From Membranipora membranacea (taxonomy: Eukaryota; Bryozoa; Gymnolaemata; Cheilostomatida; Membraniporidae): a stretch of DNA of 64,000 bases. The notes beneath the pieces were generated by a model. It made no database searches. It was not told the origin of the DNA and saw nothing but the letters and a program-made list of their open reading frames with translations. The position numbers and the translations under genes were made by a program. This document shows, in pieces, positions 33,615 through 45,540 of this stretch (the first letter of the stretch is position 1; the number at the start of each line of letters is the position of its first letter). Where the stretch lies: the NCBI GenBank assembly GCA_914767715.1, contig OU612068.1:6510001-6574000 (forward strand), in the 5' to 3' direction.

Positions 33615-33867
33615 TGATTGATACTTGCATGTATATATGCATCACAGAAGTCGGATTTTAAACACACTGATCCATTAGCAAGCAAAATACCGAGCTGTGC
33701 ATAATAGCTGACAGATCATCATCATTATATGTTTGTTGAACATAATTTTATAATAAAATAATTAGTGGTGGGTGCTTAATCCTGTGAGTACTTCAGGTTG
33801 TAGTGTCTCTGTAATGGTCCGTAGTAGTTCACATACAGAGAACAGCTCCTGAAACTTTGCACTGACT

Positions 33868-34959
33868 TTAATAGAAACGAGGGCCGAGAAAACCGAGAGT
33901 AAACATCACCACCTGAAACAATAATAACAAAGTGGTTCCCTGGCAGTGCTGTAACAATGGCCTACAATTAAAAGGCTGTTGCACACACCTTGAACACGAT
34001 AAAATCGCCATGTTTCCATGTGGATTTTGAGGTCAGCCTAGATTGAGTTGAGTTGTCACCTCTTGGCTCGCCCTCGAAATATGCATACATCCCCATGTAT
34101 AGTGCTGAGATGAAAACATAAAAACATTCTGCTGCCACTGGGACTTGAACACAGGCCACGCCAGACAAAGTCTTTGATGCTAACCGCTCAGCCATGCACT
34201 GTATCTGGAATAACTCTGTGCGAAATGCGGATTCGGACACCAGGACCAGGAGGTATTTCAATGGCTCTAAGAGCCCTGAAAATAGCGTGAGGTCAATCTA
34301 TGGAACTACAGTAAATAAGAATAATCATTAAAAAAATAATGATAATATTAACGATAATAATAACAATAATTATGTTTTAGCATGACTAGGAGAGATTTTC
34401 CAAATCAATGCCCATTAAATCGGAGCACAGAAGGTGTCACTTACGTAAGATGTTATGAAGCAAATGGCCACAACAATCGACAAGATCACCCAGCACTTTG
34501 CCTGGCACATACGATGCTGATACATCTCAATGTTCCCTCTCTGTCCCTCATGCTTGGCTGTCATGACATGCATGAGTCCAATCAGACTGGGCAGCAAAGA
34601 AGATAGCTGAGTATGGCAAACACATACCAGCATGTCGAGTTCTCAGGATCCGCCTAAAGTGGAGACAAAATATAATGTTGAAGAATAGAACCTTTTGGCC
34701 GACAACTGCTTGACTAGCCATCGATAGCTCCGTTAATCACATTTATAAAGTTGTGAGTAACAACAACGCATATGAGCATCCCAAACAACCTCAATCACCA
34801 AACCATTGAATATAATATTGTCCCCTGAAAATCACAAATCTGTTAAATGAGATTTTTATTTTCAGTCAGACTCAGACGATAACTTACCTGTTCCTGTGGA
34901 ATAGTAATCGCAGCATATGGTTGAGACACCGTGGGTGATTTTTCCTGGTAGTGATCCAT
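33868..34959 (-). pseudogene. CD225 family copy 9 (subfamily B), 7-base deletion in the domain exon
   Basis: Exon 1 (34888-34959) encodes 24 residues starting MDHYQEKSPTVSQPY with a good GTAAGT donor. Exon 2 (34445-34653) keeps its acceptor (CTTTAG) and donor (GTAAGTG) but is 209 nt rather than 216. Compared with copies 10 and 11, seven bases are missing after TGCTGCCCAGTC, shifting the frame in the first membrane segment; the rest of the domain ([17 protein letters not shown]) continues in another frame. A candidate exon 3 (33868-33912) encodes VVMFTLGFLGPRFY and stop in phase 0. All splice sites survive, so the deletion looks recent, or is an assembly error. Confidence 0.75.
34126..34200 (-). 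repeat. tRNA-derived SINE-like segment
   Basis: The minus strand reads ATGGCTGAGCGGTTAGCATC (A-box-like, Ser/Leu type) and GTGTTCAAGTCCCA (B-box-like) about 40 bases later. No CCA-compatible acceptor stem was seen, so this is a SINE head rather than a tRNA gene. It lies in intron 2 of copy 9. Confidence 0.5.
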
Positions 34960-35329
34960 GTTCAATACAACGTAATTCACCTGACTGTATATGTGTTGAG
35001 AGTTTCTTTACCGCTAGACCTTAATCATGTGATACCCCCAGTTAAATAATCTGTCGTAAACTTGTTATTCAAATGATATCCCCTATCTCTACCTCTGTTG
35101 GTATATGAGCTCAAGTATTGAACTTAGTGCTTTTGACTTTCTCTATGTTGATTAACTGTAGTGCAGAATGTAGTGATTACTGACTTTTATGATATGTAAG
35201 GTCCTATAAGGCGTTATTTTTATTGCAGTGTTGTGGAGAGATTTTTCAGTTGGGTTATATGGTCGGATTTGTTGATATACGCAATTATTGGAAGCAATTA
35301 AGAGTATGATTATAGGGGCATGATTATAG

Positions 35330-35410
35330 GGTGCGGCATGAGAAGGGCTACTATGGGTCCCAGTACCTGTACGCAAGAGGGTAACTCTCTCCGCTTCAAA
35401 GATGATGAGA
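35330..35410 (-). repeat. dispersed block shared with 39785-39855
   Basis: GGTGCGGCATG, CCTGTACNCAAGAG and TCTCTCCGCTTCAAA occur here and at 39785-39855 in the same order and strand. Either a small repeat family or an exon-like relic; no domain recognised. Confidence 0.45.
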
Positions 35411-35419
35411 TGATGTTTG

Positions 35420-36300
35420 GAAGCAACTGAAAACCTGAAAATCTGAATACCTTATCTCAGTGGTGTTGACTACAGAGACTAGTACCTCAGTAATCATTCT
35501 GATGCCCACCCCTCAATAGTATGAGTCACAGACAAACATACATATTATAAATCACGTCCATTTATAGTCTCGATACCCTGTGATACTGTGTGAGAAACCA
35601 TGATGGTGATTGCGCCACGGCCGCTCCCTAATATAAATATTATAAGAATAGAAAAAAATGTTTGACACATTGCTAATAGATAATAACTATGATTGGTGCA
35701 TTGTAGTTTCCTCTGTTTTAAAGTCTCCAAAGTAGTAATATTCTCACATCAGCCATATGCCCTATACTGCCAATAGATATTTAAAAAATTAGAAATATTT
35801 TCAATATTAAATAGTAGAATTATTATTACAACCATGGAATTTTCTCATGGTAGTTAAAATATTTCTATGCAATTAACACCTATAATGTAATATTAGACAA
35901 ATATATTTTCCGCAGTTAAAAACTAGTGGGAAAAATTGGCCACATTTAAGCAAACAGTTGCTTAAGTCTGAAATGACTGTGAGGAGGATTGCGGCAGTGC
36001 TCATTGATTTCGCCTGCGAAGGACGCACAAATAAATAAATGACTTTCGTTGGAAAACACTCTTGATACAATGGCAGCGTCATTCATGCTACTTAAGTATC
36101 CTGTGTATTTTTGCTTTGCTTTCTTCAGGGGTTAAGCATTTTTTTGTAATATGCTGGGAGAATTAAATTGAGTTTATTTTGTTAATTGTGTTAAAACACA
36201 TTACAATTTAGGCGTTGACCATACCTCTCAATTATTAAGAAGACAATTACTAAGGCACAAAGCTGGACAAAAATTTTGATGTTCTAGTTGTTAGGTCTGA
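35420..36300. other. no gene recognised
   Basis: AT-rich 3' flank of the NHL-type gene. No convincing exon or repeat. Confidence 0.5.
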
Positions 36301-36307
36301 AGCAGTG

Positions 36308-39300
36308 TTATTCGTCATCGCTGGCTATCTTTGCATCAAGCACGTAGCTGCCAAACTGGCCAGGATCTGCTTGTTCACCTAACATATTGTTCTCATTCAC
36401 ATACACCTCAGTACAGCAAGCAGCATTGTTGACAGAAATAGGGTCATTGGAACGGCCATGAGAGTTTGGTAGAAAATATACTCCACTAGCTGAAATGTAT
36501 TCGGCGTTTTCTTCAGCCATATCCTCATAATATTCATCTCCGGGTAAATTGTACACATTCGTACAATCTGTATCTGCAGCTACAGCTGTAAATAATGAAG
36601 TAATATTATACAGGAGAGTCTTTCCATTGAAAACCACCAAAATTGCAACATGGTAGGGTGTCGCTCGCAAATCGCTCACTCACTCAGGGAATGAATTTTC
36701 TATTTTTTTAAGACCAAGTGAGCGATAGTTTGGAGTAATAGTAACAATTAGAGTAAAGCATCGCTCATTCTACTTGAAAGACCCACCCCCCAGTGTAATT
36801 GAAGAATTATATTCGATTCAAGACCGCCTTCAAACCCCCAAACAGAAGAGGAAACTGATAGCTGAAATACCAAAGTACTATTATAAATCCCAACACTACT
36901 TAGGAAGAACAGCCGCCCCTTTTATCAGGGGGGGGGGGGAGAGCGATAATCAATTCATTTAGCTCAGATATTGCAAGTAAGCCTTGGTGATGCCAGCTAT
37001 CATATTGTAACTTTCTATATCCCAACAGCAAGGTTCCTACTGACATCTTACAATTGTGATTCCATTTGGTGAGAGGCGTGGCTAGATAAGATGCACAATT
37101 GTACCTCATGGGCCGGATTCCAATGCACTTGAAAATAGTGTTTCCCTGCACTTTGCATGACCTTAAACAAATTGCTACCATCTGGTTAAAATATTGGCAA
37201 GGAATACTTTTGTGTTTTACTAACCTTGTGGTTCAGGTAGAGGCCTATTAAGAATATACCTTTGCCGCACTGCCAGACGCTGAGTTTTCCTGCTAAAAAA
37301 TTAATTATGAAAAGAAAATTCAGGAATTTGTTTAGTATAGTGATGTGCAAACAATGCATCACAGGATGATATATTTGCCAATCAGAAGAGTAAGCGGTGT
37401 TAGAAGTGAAAGTATTCGATTCCATTATTTGTGAAGCTTTATCTTTGCTATAAAACTAACCCTGGTAGCTTAATGAAATCCTTGGAACTACTTGGCATCC
37501 ATGTTGTGAAGAACAAAACCACCATGCAATGGCACCAGACATCCAAAGCAAACTCTGGAAAATGTGGAAAATTCCTTTTGCCTTCAATCAACCTGCATAC
37601 GAAGGGTGTTAAGTAAACATGTACCTACCGCTCGTTGATGAAAACTCCAACTATGGAGCAACCAACAAGAAGCAGAAGACCTGCTGTGACTGCTACTGCA
37701 ACAAAGCCAACTGCTTTGTTCTCGTACCATTCCTCTTCATTACTGGCCAAGTTTGTCGACAATGTTGACGCACCCTCAGGTTTCGTAGCCGAGTTTGTTT
37801 TATTTTCATAACCTAGCATCAATTATCATTGCAACATTTTCAATCTTGACATTATAAAAAAATAAAATAGAAATATTGAACAACAGCAAATTATAGAACA
37901 TTATGCATGCATGGTTTACCATATTTTACTGCATATTTGAAATGGGCTTCCGACAGTAACAAAATGGGCGACAATCTATGTGTGAGAATTTGTTGAATAG
38001 GGGATTTTAGAAAATATCAAGTGTGAAGTTTACCAGAGCAGGTAAAACGGATTGAAGTTTGTGAAAGTTTAAACACAAAAATATCTGTATATAAATTGAT
38101 AAAGAAGAATATCTACAAACCTTGCAGTCTTCGAATGCGCCGCCATTCCCCAACATACAGTTCACCATTCAGGACCATTAATGAATTTGGTTCAGTCAAT
38201 GTGCAAGCAGTGGAGTTTCCAATTTGGTGACCTTTCTCTCCTGAGCAGATTGAAGATGTCTGGTTGGTGTTGAGGTTCAAAACTCGTATTCGGTTGTCTG
38301 ATTCATCCGCCACCAAAAGTGTGTCTCTTTCAACTAGAAGAATCCCCTGTAAAGTTTTAAAGTTTGCCAAACGAAAACTTCCATCTTTGTAGCCATAATG
38401 CGAACCAGCTAATTTTATCTCAGATTTAGTTGAGTAGCTAATTTTTTTCACAGCGACATCAGTTGTAGTAAATATATCGCCAGTGTCTGGGTCTTGAGTC
38501 ATATAGAGAGAGTTCACATCGAAAGCTTCTGACACTTTGGGTGGTTGACTAGAGGTGTTAACATTATGAATCACATAGTCATCGGAGACTAATAGCACTC
38601 CGGGTAGGTTTACATCGCTTATTATTCCAAGAGGGTAATTGATGGGACCGCCACCAATACCACAATACCCTAAATACTGTGAGGACATCCCAGTCTCTCT
38701 GTCTATCAGCCTGAGGCAATCATTACCAGAATCTACGACGATTACATGCGTTGTCGAGATTTGCGTGAAGTCACTTATATCATAGAAGCGAGCAGTTGCA
38801 CCATACCCTTCCTGATATCCGTCATTCTTTGCAATTCCAGATACGATTGTAGTGTTCTCTCCATCTGTCGTTTTGAGAGAATTACCATCAGCAAATAGAA
38901 TGTTGTTTGGAATAAACAGATCAGGCTCCATATGTTTTACTCGGCTTTCAACTTTCAGATAGGTTGCCATGACATCATTCGGTGTAAAACTGAAATGCGC
39001 AAGCATATTAAAGTTATATATCCATATCAATGTTATTCATATTATGAAATGCAATATATTATATAATACTGTTGCTGGTACATGGTTAGAAGTTTCTTAT
39101 GATGTTGATGGTCACAAATGATCAGAGTGTTACCAATGGCTGACAAATAGCGCAAAATGGTTTTTGACATGTTTCCTTATTAATTGGCTTGTGGATGATT
39201 CCCTTTATATTAGCAGCTTGTAAATTCATAACGTCCATCAATCTTCAAGGTTCTCAGGCAGTAGGCATCACTGAGAATATTGTGAGATCGTCAAAGGGTG

Positions 39301-40220
39301 CACAAAGTTAATTCTTCAAAAGAGGGTCATTTTATTAGCAGTTAGCACTAGGAACCTCTGACATAGATAATGTGCTATAACAGTAACAGTAACAGCCTCT
39401 CGCAAGCCTAATTCCAATGACAGGACAATAAATAGCAAATGCCAAAGTGTTTTGGATTTTCTTCGATGCTCTTTTTTAGATAAAAATTCAGGAACTTTAC
39501 TGGCTGTATTTATTCAATTGTCAATTTGAGCGTATCATGTCCATGTGATTGTGTGGTGTTTCTTACCTGAGTCTTTTGCCGACCTCGTTATTGAAAAGGT
39601 ATCCATCAACCCTCACCTTAAACTTCACACATATTACGGCAATCAAAAGCAGCTGTACGAAAAAAAGTAAGAGAGGACACAAATTATTAATCTGGTAGTG
39701 AGTTACCGTTCTGTGCAAAATACCGCAGGACCACTGTGTGTTTGCATGCCCCACACACAGTAAAAAGTTTTCCGGTGGGCATGGTATGGGGTGCGGCATG
39801 GGTCCAAGCGCCTGTACCCAAGAGAGCATATATCTCTCCGCTTCAAATATGATCAAGGATAGCAGTATAATTAGGTGAAATATAGAAGTGAGCTTGCTGC
39901 CAATGGTAAACTCAATGTGCAACTAAAATGTGATTGTATTTCCTCTAATTAATCTCATGACCTCTGAAAATCAGATTGTCACCAGGACTGAAAACATCGG
40001 ACATCTCTCAAAGATATCGCTAATGGGAAATATTAGAAGCCTTATTTACACAATAATGAAGTTTTCACACTTCAACGGAGCTAGCTGATAACCTGCGCAA
40101 CGGGAAGTTCCAATTTCAGATTTTCAATAAAATAGGCGTCACAGCGAGTGCTTGTGCTTACAGAACTCACCAGGTTTGTTGGAAATTGCATTGTTTGGTG
40201 TTGTTTCAGATTTTCATCAG
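36308..40220 (-). CDS. single-pass membrane protein with NHL-type beta-propeller and tyrosine-rich tail (5' end incomplete)
   Basis: Six consecutive exons with compatible phases were assembled on the minus strand: 40171-40220 (less sure), 39567-39652, 38121-38989, 37629-37812, 37225-37292 and 36308-36585, about 510 codons with no stop. The large exon holds NHL/propeller-type repeats (for example VIVVDSGNDCLRLID, LLVADESDNRIRVLN, and SLMVLNGELYVGE). The next exon holds a linker with sequons and one membrane segment (AVGFVAVAVTAGLLLLVG), then a basic stop-transfer (ERRKTQR). The tail has clustered tyrosines (VYNLPGDEYYEDM, AEYISASGVYFLP), suggesting phosphorylation by a kinase. Inferred role: cell-surface receptor or adhesion protein. 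The signal peptide exon was not found. Confidence 0.75.
39785..39855 (-). repeat. dispersed block shared with 35330-35410
   Basis: See the entry at 35330. Here it falls in an intron, or in an unassigned 5' exon, of the NHL-type gene. Confidence 0.45.
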
Positions 40221-40489
40221 CTGCAAACACAAATACAGACAGGTGGGAGGTTCCAGGTCTCTGGGCTAAAATTATATCATTTTTGTCACTCATACTCAAC
40301 CTCACATATCATTGCAGACTGCAGTCACCAACAGACCAAAGATAACCACAGCTGAACCAAACAGGTGAAAGGGAGGTGACAAAACACGGCCTTCATCTTT
40401 ACAGAAAATATGTCATCTTGTACGTTTGATGCCAATAATTATATTGAGTAGTGAATAGCGGGCATGCTAATTAGCGCCATCAACCCATG

Positions 40490-40590
40490 CTTTTTTGGGG
40501 ATGGTGAGATGGCGCGATCGGCTAGCGCGCTTGTTATCCACTGCCAGGCGATTGGAGCTATGGGTACAAGTCCTACTTGGGGTGCTTTCA
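40490..40590 (+). repeat. tRNA-derived SINE-like segment
   Basis: ATGGCGCGATCGGCTAGCGC (A-box-like) and GGGTACAAGTCCTAC (B-box-like) in the right order. Long insert between the boxes and poor arm pairing argue against a functional tRNA. Confidence 0.4.
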
Positions 40591-41627
40591 TCCCCAAGCA
40601 CCCCCGGATGTATACATTTCCTATGAGACAACTCCCATCACTGCCAACTTCCTGAATTATTGTAGTTATCAACCAACAGGAATTTAGTGGACACTTATAC
40701 CCTATATAAATAAACTTGTCTAGGTGATTAAGGGTGGCCCGATTTTGTACCTGTACTATATGTGGGCTTATGTAATATGATTTTGCTGGAGTGATGTGAT
40801 GGATCATAGGGTGAGTAGTAAAGTACCTCCCTCATTTGGGGGTTTTTGGATGTTCTCTGCTATAAATCAAATTTGCCTGCATTTTGGCCTGCCCCTATTA
40901 TATTATAACGGTAAGTCATCTGCAGGTCGGGAGGGGGCAACAACAGTTTGAGTCTAACATGATCTAGTATGAATATGCAGTTGAAAAAGTCTTCATCCTT
41001 GTTGCAACTATTATGAACACACCTGATATATCTGGAGGTCCTGATCAGTGCAGAATTCTGATAAGGAACTCAGTGGTGTCTCTCCATGACATTGGCAAGT
41101 GGCACCTGACTTTTGCTGTATCCCTCCGCGACCACAGAGGGAATAAACTTGTTCTAGATGACACCTGTGTTTCACTCACCTTTGGTTTGTGTTATTGACA
41201 ATTGCCAGCATAAAACCCGTCAGCTAGCCTTGGTAAATGATATATCAACTGAAATCTAACTTCTCTGTAGCTGATATGCCGTTACCATGTATGTGAAAAC
41301 AGTTGAATCTTATCACCAGGATATGAGGCTTTCACAAATATTGCTTCTGATAAAGGTCTTACCTTAGGCACAGCTGTACCATTTGATAAAAGAGGTCGGT
41401 TATTAGGTTTCTCTTACAATGTGGCTCACATTGAGCAGCCTGTTGATGATGCGAGAGATACAAAACATCCTCAAAGTGTTCTTGGCAATGACCAAATTTA
41501 TTAGCTAAAAGATTTTGTTAAATTTTATCAAGCGAATTCTTCCAAATACTTATTTTGGTTGTTTCAATGCGTAAACACACTGCTTTAATTGCAATTACAA
41601 ATATCTGTATAACACAGGACTGACAGG

Positions 41628-41705
41628 AGTAGGACGTGGTTAGAGTGTCAGTCTTCGGCAATTAGTGTTGAAGGTCGTGGGTTGAATCCGACAGAAGTTC
41701 ACAGA
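41628..41705 (+). repeat. tRNA-derived SINE-like segment
   Basis: GACGTGGTTAGAGTGTCAG (A-box-like) and GTGGGTTGAATCCGACA (B-box-like) about 35 bases apart. Confidence 0.45.
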
Positions 41706-41933
41706 CATTGCGCCCTCACACTATTTTGCCCACTATTTTGCTGCCCATTCTTCGGAATGTGGTGCGTGACTGAACACTGCATTTAATAAACAGAAAGGAG
41801 GTTTGCTGTATTGTATATAATTTCCATTTCGGATATTTTGACATAGAGAGTGATATAAAAGCTCTGAATAAATGTTTTGTACAATTCTCTGGGAAAAAAG
41901 TCTTTTGACATGTTTTACCCCCAGAATTGATGT

Positions 41934-42506
41934 TTAAGGTAATGTCAAAGACCGATCCGAATATCAACATATCATATACCGTTGGAAAGCTGCCGAGCTA
42001 CTGAAAATGAATACCTGAACAAAAACTTGATTCGATGATGTTGTGTTATTTCAGGGAGGAAATGAGGCAGAAAACGCTCTTTTTGTCGGTGCAGATTGAG
42101 CAGTCAAATTAATTGCAAGAAATTTCAAATCAGGTGGAATGTATACTTAGAGATTGCGCTCATCGTAAAATTTGATTTTCTTTCATATATGACTAGTCTA
42201 AATTGACTTTTTACGTCACGCCATACAACGCATTTTTTTTGTGAAGCCGTGAAAATATGTGAAATTTCAATCATTAATTCACAACTGATCATAGGCTCGA
42301 ATCAAAATTAATTAAGATTTTTTGCAATTAATTTGACTCCTCCATCTGCATTGACAAAAACAGCGGTTTTTGCCTCATTTCCTCCCTAAAATGACACAAT
42401 GTCATCGAATCAAGTTTTTGTTCAGGTATTCATTTTCAGTAGCTCGGCAGCTTTCCAACGGTATATGATATGTTGATATTTGGTTCGGTCTTTGACATTA
42501 CCTTAA
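41934..42506. mobile_element. 565-bp foldback element with TTAA target duplication
   Basis: TTAA at 41934-41937 and 42503-42506 bracket long inverted arms (about 190 bp each) starting GGTAATGTCAAAGACCGA on both sides. The paralogous sequence by copy 11 (near 53216) reads ATGTTTAATAAATGTCTG, the empty site. Non-coding. TTAA targeting suggests a piggyBac-like mobiliser. Confidence 0.85.
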
Positions 42507-42989
42507 TATATGTCTGATTTATAATTATAGTCGGTTTATAATACATAACAGTACATCTAGCGTGCCTGTGATAGAAGGAGGAAAAATACAGCCTCCTCTC
42601 TCTAGTCACGAGATCACATCAGAAGTAATAGCATTCATAGCAAACATTGTTATAATAATGGATTCAGAGTTTGTTGGATCTCGATGAGGTAGGGTTTAAT
42701 AATCCTACATCATCTGCTTGTAGTAGAGTTTAGTCCCTGGTCCTGCTCTATTTCACTGTAATATTCCACAAATCAATGTAATATCTGCAAAAAAACAACC
42801 CAATGATTTACTGACAATGGCAGACGGGGACAAAGACAAGCATTTGCAAAGGACACGTAAAAAATAACTATAGGTCATGATTATTATTAAAGTGTTAAGG
42901 AAAGCGAAAATCTACCACTGTTCATATCAAAGCAATCTCATAGCATTGACCAAAAAAACTTAATTTTTACACACAAGGACATTATTGAA

Positions 42990-43319
42990 TTATGTAACAA
43001 GATTTCCAAATAAGTGAATGTCTTGCCCGGGGCGAAGTTTCAGATTTCTGAGCTCTCGCCGATCTTCCTCCCTAGTGAGTTGGAAACTGTTTATTAGTGA
43101 CTCTGCGATCTCATCTGCAGTATCTCCATGGGCACATTCTGAAGCAGTGCCTTGTAGAGCTAGTTTGAGTCTCAATGTGCGCTCATTATCATCCCAATTA
43201 TTAGCCTCCGCTACTTCAGCAAATGTTTGTAAAAACTTGCGCACATCAGTCGTACCATCGAATCTAGGACTGTCTATCTGTCTTCGTCGGTTTTGTAATC
43301 CATTCACCAGCGCCTCCAC
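42990..43319 (-). pseudogene. Ty3/gypsy-type gag fragment
   Basis: A 109-codon reading frame with PRFDGTTDVRKFLQTF, LRLKLALQGTA and FQLTREEDRRELRNLKLRPG, the signature of retrotransposon gag. It is truncated after about 110 residues; no protease, RT or integrase follows. It lies in intron 2 of copy 10. Confidence 0.8.
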
Positions 43320-43399
43320 CCAGTCAGGTTGTTGTTGTGCTTGAGCATTACTTGTCGTGGTGTGGGGTCGAACAGCAGTTTACTGTATTGTATCCCACC

Positions 43400-44180
43400 G
43401 CTGCCACCAATGTAGTGGCTTCTTATTTTAATGGTAGTCATGTTAAATGCCGACAAAAGTTGTCTCCTCAATTTTATCGATGGGACAACTTCAACAGGTG
43501 GAAGATTTTAGTGTAATGAGTCAATGTCCACTAAGCAGACTGAAGAGATGATAAGAGCTCAGTAATCCAGTTGAGAGTAGCAAATAATCCACAGAACACT
43601 ATTTATCTGTGACAGCAAGAAGTCGTCAAAGGTGTACAGTCTAACTGCTTGGTAGTGATTCTACACATAAGTACAGGCTAGATCAAGCGGAAGTTTATTC
43701 AGTATAGTATCTTTATTATTCCGTGTAATAGATAACAGCAACAGTAATATTACATGTAGATGCGTTTAGTGTAACTTCTACTGAGCGAATGCGTCACAGC
43801 AAGGAAAAATGTCCACTTTTATATGATAAGGCACTAAGTGACGGAAAACCAAAATGAGTCAGCAAACATGAAGTCTTATACGAAAACACTTAGTGTTGGA
43901 ATTCCGGTACGGTATTACAATGATGCAACATACATGTAAGTTTATACAAAAGGCACATCGTGTCGGGATTCCAGCGTGCTATTACATAGTAAATGTACAT
44001 TGAAATCATATAAAAAGCACTTAGTGTCGGGATTCCAGCGCGCTAAAACATAGTACATGTACATTGTTATTATATAAAAGGCATATAGTGTTGGAATGCA
44101 AGCATAGCATTACAGCCCAAAAATAGTTCTTCAACAGTTAAAAATAAATTTGCAATAAATGCCTGTACCTATTACACGGT
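43400..44180 (-). mobile_element. LTR and primer-binding region of the gypsy-type fragment
   Basis: Upstream of gag on the minus strand, a segment ending CACTACA is followed by TTGGTGGCAGCGGTGGGA, a typical LTR end plus primer-binding-site neighbourhood. The LTR would begin near 44175 (TGTAATAGGTACAGG). It contains about four degenerate tandem units of 65-75 bp (43830-44110) centred on CACTTAGTGTCGGGATTCCA. The 3' LTR is missing. Confidence 0.6.
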
Positions 44181-45429
44181 TCTACTTCTACACAAATTTT
44201 GGACGGAACATCTTGTATGTAGTGAGATCAAAATAAACTGCATAAAAAATTTACCAAAGCCTACAAAAGATACTTCATTCTACTTCACTCCCCTTGACCA
44301 GTGGAGGGGTAGCAACTCCGAATACAGGCAATGGACGAAAACTTGGTCTAAGTAATATCATGATGTTCGAGGGGTAAGTTCAACTGAGATATATCATCTC
44401 ATTGCCTGATTCTACATTCCCTTATCTTTAACAAATCAGGAAGCAGATCCTTAAAAATTGAAGGACTGCTGAGTCACATTCTGTGACAGCATGGGCAAAA
44501 CATAAGAACTGCCAAATATGTGACAAAATACAAAACGCGACAACACATCATGTGCAAGTGGCAACATTATCAATAAGCTCAAACCAGATTAGGTATTCAT
44601 TTTGAGGCAACCTAGGTGACAGCTTACTGGCCAATATGCAGTTGGCTTATATACAGCCTATTATAAAAGTGGGGAGGGGGGGTGAGGTGGTCTGAGACCT
44701 TTAGAAGCTTAGCACTGTATTGCATATAAGTTATAAGCACGAGATAGGGCAAATCAGTGCGATTTGACTGTGGGAACAAAGAGAAGATGCTAGTTTTACT
44801 TACCTCTATGATAAATAATAGAACGCCTAGAGCTATTGCCCACGATACCCAACACTTGCCCTGAAACATACGCTCCTTATACACCTGCATGTTCCCTCTC
44901 AGTCCCCATGCTTGGCTGTCATGACATGCATGAGTCCGATCAGTCCACAGACTGGGCAGCAAAGAAGAGAGCTGAGTATGGCAAACACATACCAGCATGT
45001 TGAGTTCTCAGGGTCTGCCTGAAATGGATACAGAATATGCTAAATGATAGCACTTTTTTGATGCAGGGGCAGACAACCGCTTGACTAACTAGCCAGTAAG
45101 AATGCAATTGTGAAGTTATTAAACATTTGATTTGAAGAGGATTTGGCAATGCGGCAATCAAGCAAAAAGTCAAAGGAATGTTTTTAATCAAGGAAAATTA
45201 ATCATGCCGTCCAGTTGCCAAGGATTGACTTTCCAGGATTTCAGTGAAAAGTATAAATACCCATAAACATAGAGATGAGTATGCAGATTTTAACGATTCA
45301 ATCACATGTTGTTGTCAATCTTGCCTAGCTAGAGGTCGCCAAAAAACAAGTCACAAATAAAGACCTTTAAGACTTTAATATTAATAGCTGTACTTTGATG
45401 ACTGCATCGAAGACTAAAATTGGGAGTCA

Positions 45430-45510
45430 GGAGTGGTCTGACGGATAAGGGCGAAGACTTGTGATCGAATGATCCATGTTCACTTCCCGGGGCTGTAAGT
45501 CATTTCTGGT
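45430..45510 (+). repeat. tRNA-derived SINE-like segment in the duplicated block
   Basis: AGTGGTCTGACGGATAAGGG and CATGTTCACTTCCCGGG, A- and B-box-like. The same segment is at 56517-56580 in the paralogous block, with TTCAATTCCCAGGG; a further relative is at 56945-57010 (TTCGATTCACAG). Confidence 0.45.
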
Positions 45511-45540
45511 TTGGCACTGGTGACCATAAATACAGGACTA

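Noticed and set aside
34382-34606. Plus-strand ORF over copy 9
   Set aside because: Antisense shadow of the CD225 exon on the minus strand.
43018-43344. Serine-rich plus-strand ORF
   Set aside because: Antisense of the retrotransposon gag fragment.
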